Below, one piece after another: positions 4,677-5,277 of a stretch of DNA of 5,277 nt. The position numbers and the translations under genes were made by a program. The DNA comes from Lachnospiraceae bacterium. GTDB lineage: Bacteria > Bacillota > Clostridia > Lachnospirales > Lachnospiraceae. The number at the start of each line of letters is the position of its first letter. The stretch's first letter is position 1. Location: positions 1 to 5,277 of the forward strand of contig JAFTXF010000136.1 of NCBI GenBank assembly GCA_017461685.1, written 5' to 3'. Under the pieces are notes generated by a model. It saw only the letters and a list, made by a program, of their open reading frames with translations. It was not told the origin of the DNA and did not search any database.

Positions 4677-5277
4677 ATGGAAAAGTTATTATTTACTTCA
4701 GAGTCTGTGACAGAAGGACATCCGGATAAGATTTGCGATGCCGTTTCTGACGCAGTTTTAGATGCGCTTATGGCACAGGACCCGATGAGCCGTGTAGCTT
4801 GCGAGACCTGTGTTACTACCGATTTTTGTCTGGTAATGGGTGAAATTACCACCACAGCTCAGATTGATACAGAGCAGATTGTCAGAGATACGATTTGTGC
4901 TATCGGCTATGATAAGCCGGAGCTTGAATTTGACGGTCATACCTGTCAGGTAAAGGTGCTGTTACACCAGCAGTCTCCTGACATCGCTATGGGTGTTGAC
5001 AAGGCATTAGAGGCTAAGGAAAATCAGATGAGTGATGCAGAACTGGAAGCTATCGGTGCCGGTGATCAGGGTATGATGTTTGGTTATGCTACAGATGAGA
5101 CTGAGGAATATATGCCGTATCCTATTTCTCTTGCACACAAGCTCACCCTTAAACTTACTGAGATTCGTAAAGACGGCACATTGTCTTATTTGCGCCCGGA
5201 CGGCAAGAGCCAGGTGTCAGTACAGTATGATGAGACTGGCAAGCCGGTACGTTTAGAAGCAGTGGTATTGTCCACCC
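4677..5277 (+). CDS. metK: S-adenosylmethionine synthetase (methionine adenosyltransferase), 3'-truncated by the window
   Basis: MetK makes S-adenosylmethionine from methionine and ATP, releasing phosphate and pyrophosphate, and supplies methyl groups and polyamine precursors. The first 200 codons are present of about 390-400 usual; the reading frame is open to the window edge with one base left over, so this is an edge cut and not a broken gene. Family marks are FTSESVTEGHPDKICD (6-21) with the catalytic H15 and metal-binding D17, ACET (41-44, the potassium-site Glu at 43), QSPDI (99-103), the loop GAGDQGMMFGYAT (127-139), and RPDGKSQV (173-180). The N-terminal and much of the central domain are here and the C-terminal domain is missing. 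GAGAGG (4666-4671) lies five bases before the ATG. Only 21 bases separate it from murA, which leaves no room for a SAM riboswitch or its own terminator-type control. Confidence 0.97.
   Translation, partial: MEKLLFTSESVTEGHPDKICDAVSDAVLDALMAQDPMSRVACETCVTTDFCLVMGEITTTAQIDTEQIVRDTICAIGYDKPELEFDGHTCQVKVLLHQQSPDIAMGVDKALEAKENQMSDAELEAIGAGDQGMMFGYATDETEEYMPYPISLAHKLTLKLTEIRKDGTLSYLRPDGKSQVSVQYDETGKPVRLEAVVLST

Overview
The window reads as chromosomal DNA of a Gram-positive anaerobe, most likely a Lachnospiraceae-type member of Clostridia. The grounds are strong AGGAGG-like ribosome binding sites, AT-rich leaders with sigma-A-type promoters, moderate GC by eye, a Firmicute MurZ-like MurA, and an exported LysM-G5-M23 cell-wall protein. 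This placement is by recognition and was not searched.

Layout: (1) Bases 1-143 have no intact gene but are dense in potential RNA pairing. They resemble the right end of an IS200/IS605 (IS1341-type, TnpB) element with its omegaRNA-like 3' scaffold, a tentative call. A perfect 9-bp-stem terminator follows at 167-189. (2) Bases 190-461 are an AT-rich regulatory stretch with an inverted repeat, three sets of direct repeats and two promoter candidates. The better one (388-416, extended -10) lies just upstream of the first gene. (3) Three co-directional genes, probably one transcript, span 462-3186: a tail-anchored coiled-coil protein of unknown function, a flavin-reductase-domain protein, and a membrane-anchored LysM/G5/M23 putative peptidoglycan hydrolase. 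The last overlaps the flavin reductase gene by 17 bases. (4) A terminator-like structure and a fresh promoter lie in 3185-3359, followed by a leader hairpin. (5) murA (complete) and metK (first 200 codons, cut by the window end) follow 21 bases apart, probably as an operon.

Together: MurA makes the first committed peptidoglycan precursor in the cytoplasm, and the M23 protein probably trims peptidoglycan outside the membrane. MetK supplies S-adenosylmethionine and has no SAM riboswitch of its own here. The coiled-coil membrane protein and the flavoprotein share the M23 transcript, but nothing in the sequence fixes their roles. The most unusual material is the structured block at the left edge and the repeat-rich leader; the gene content is otherwise ordinary for Clostridia.
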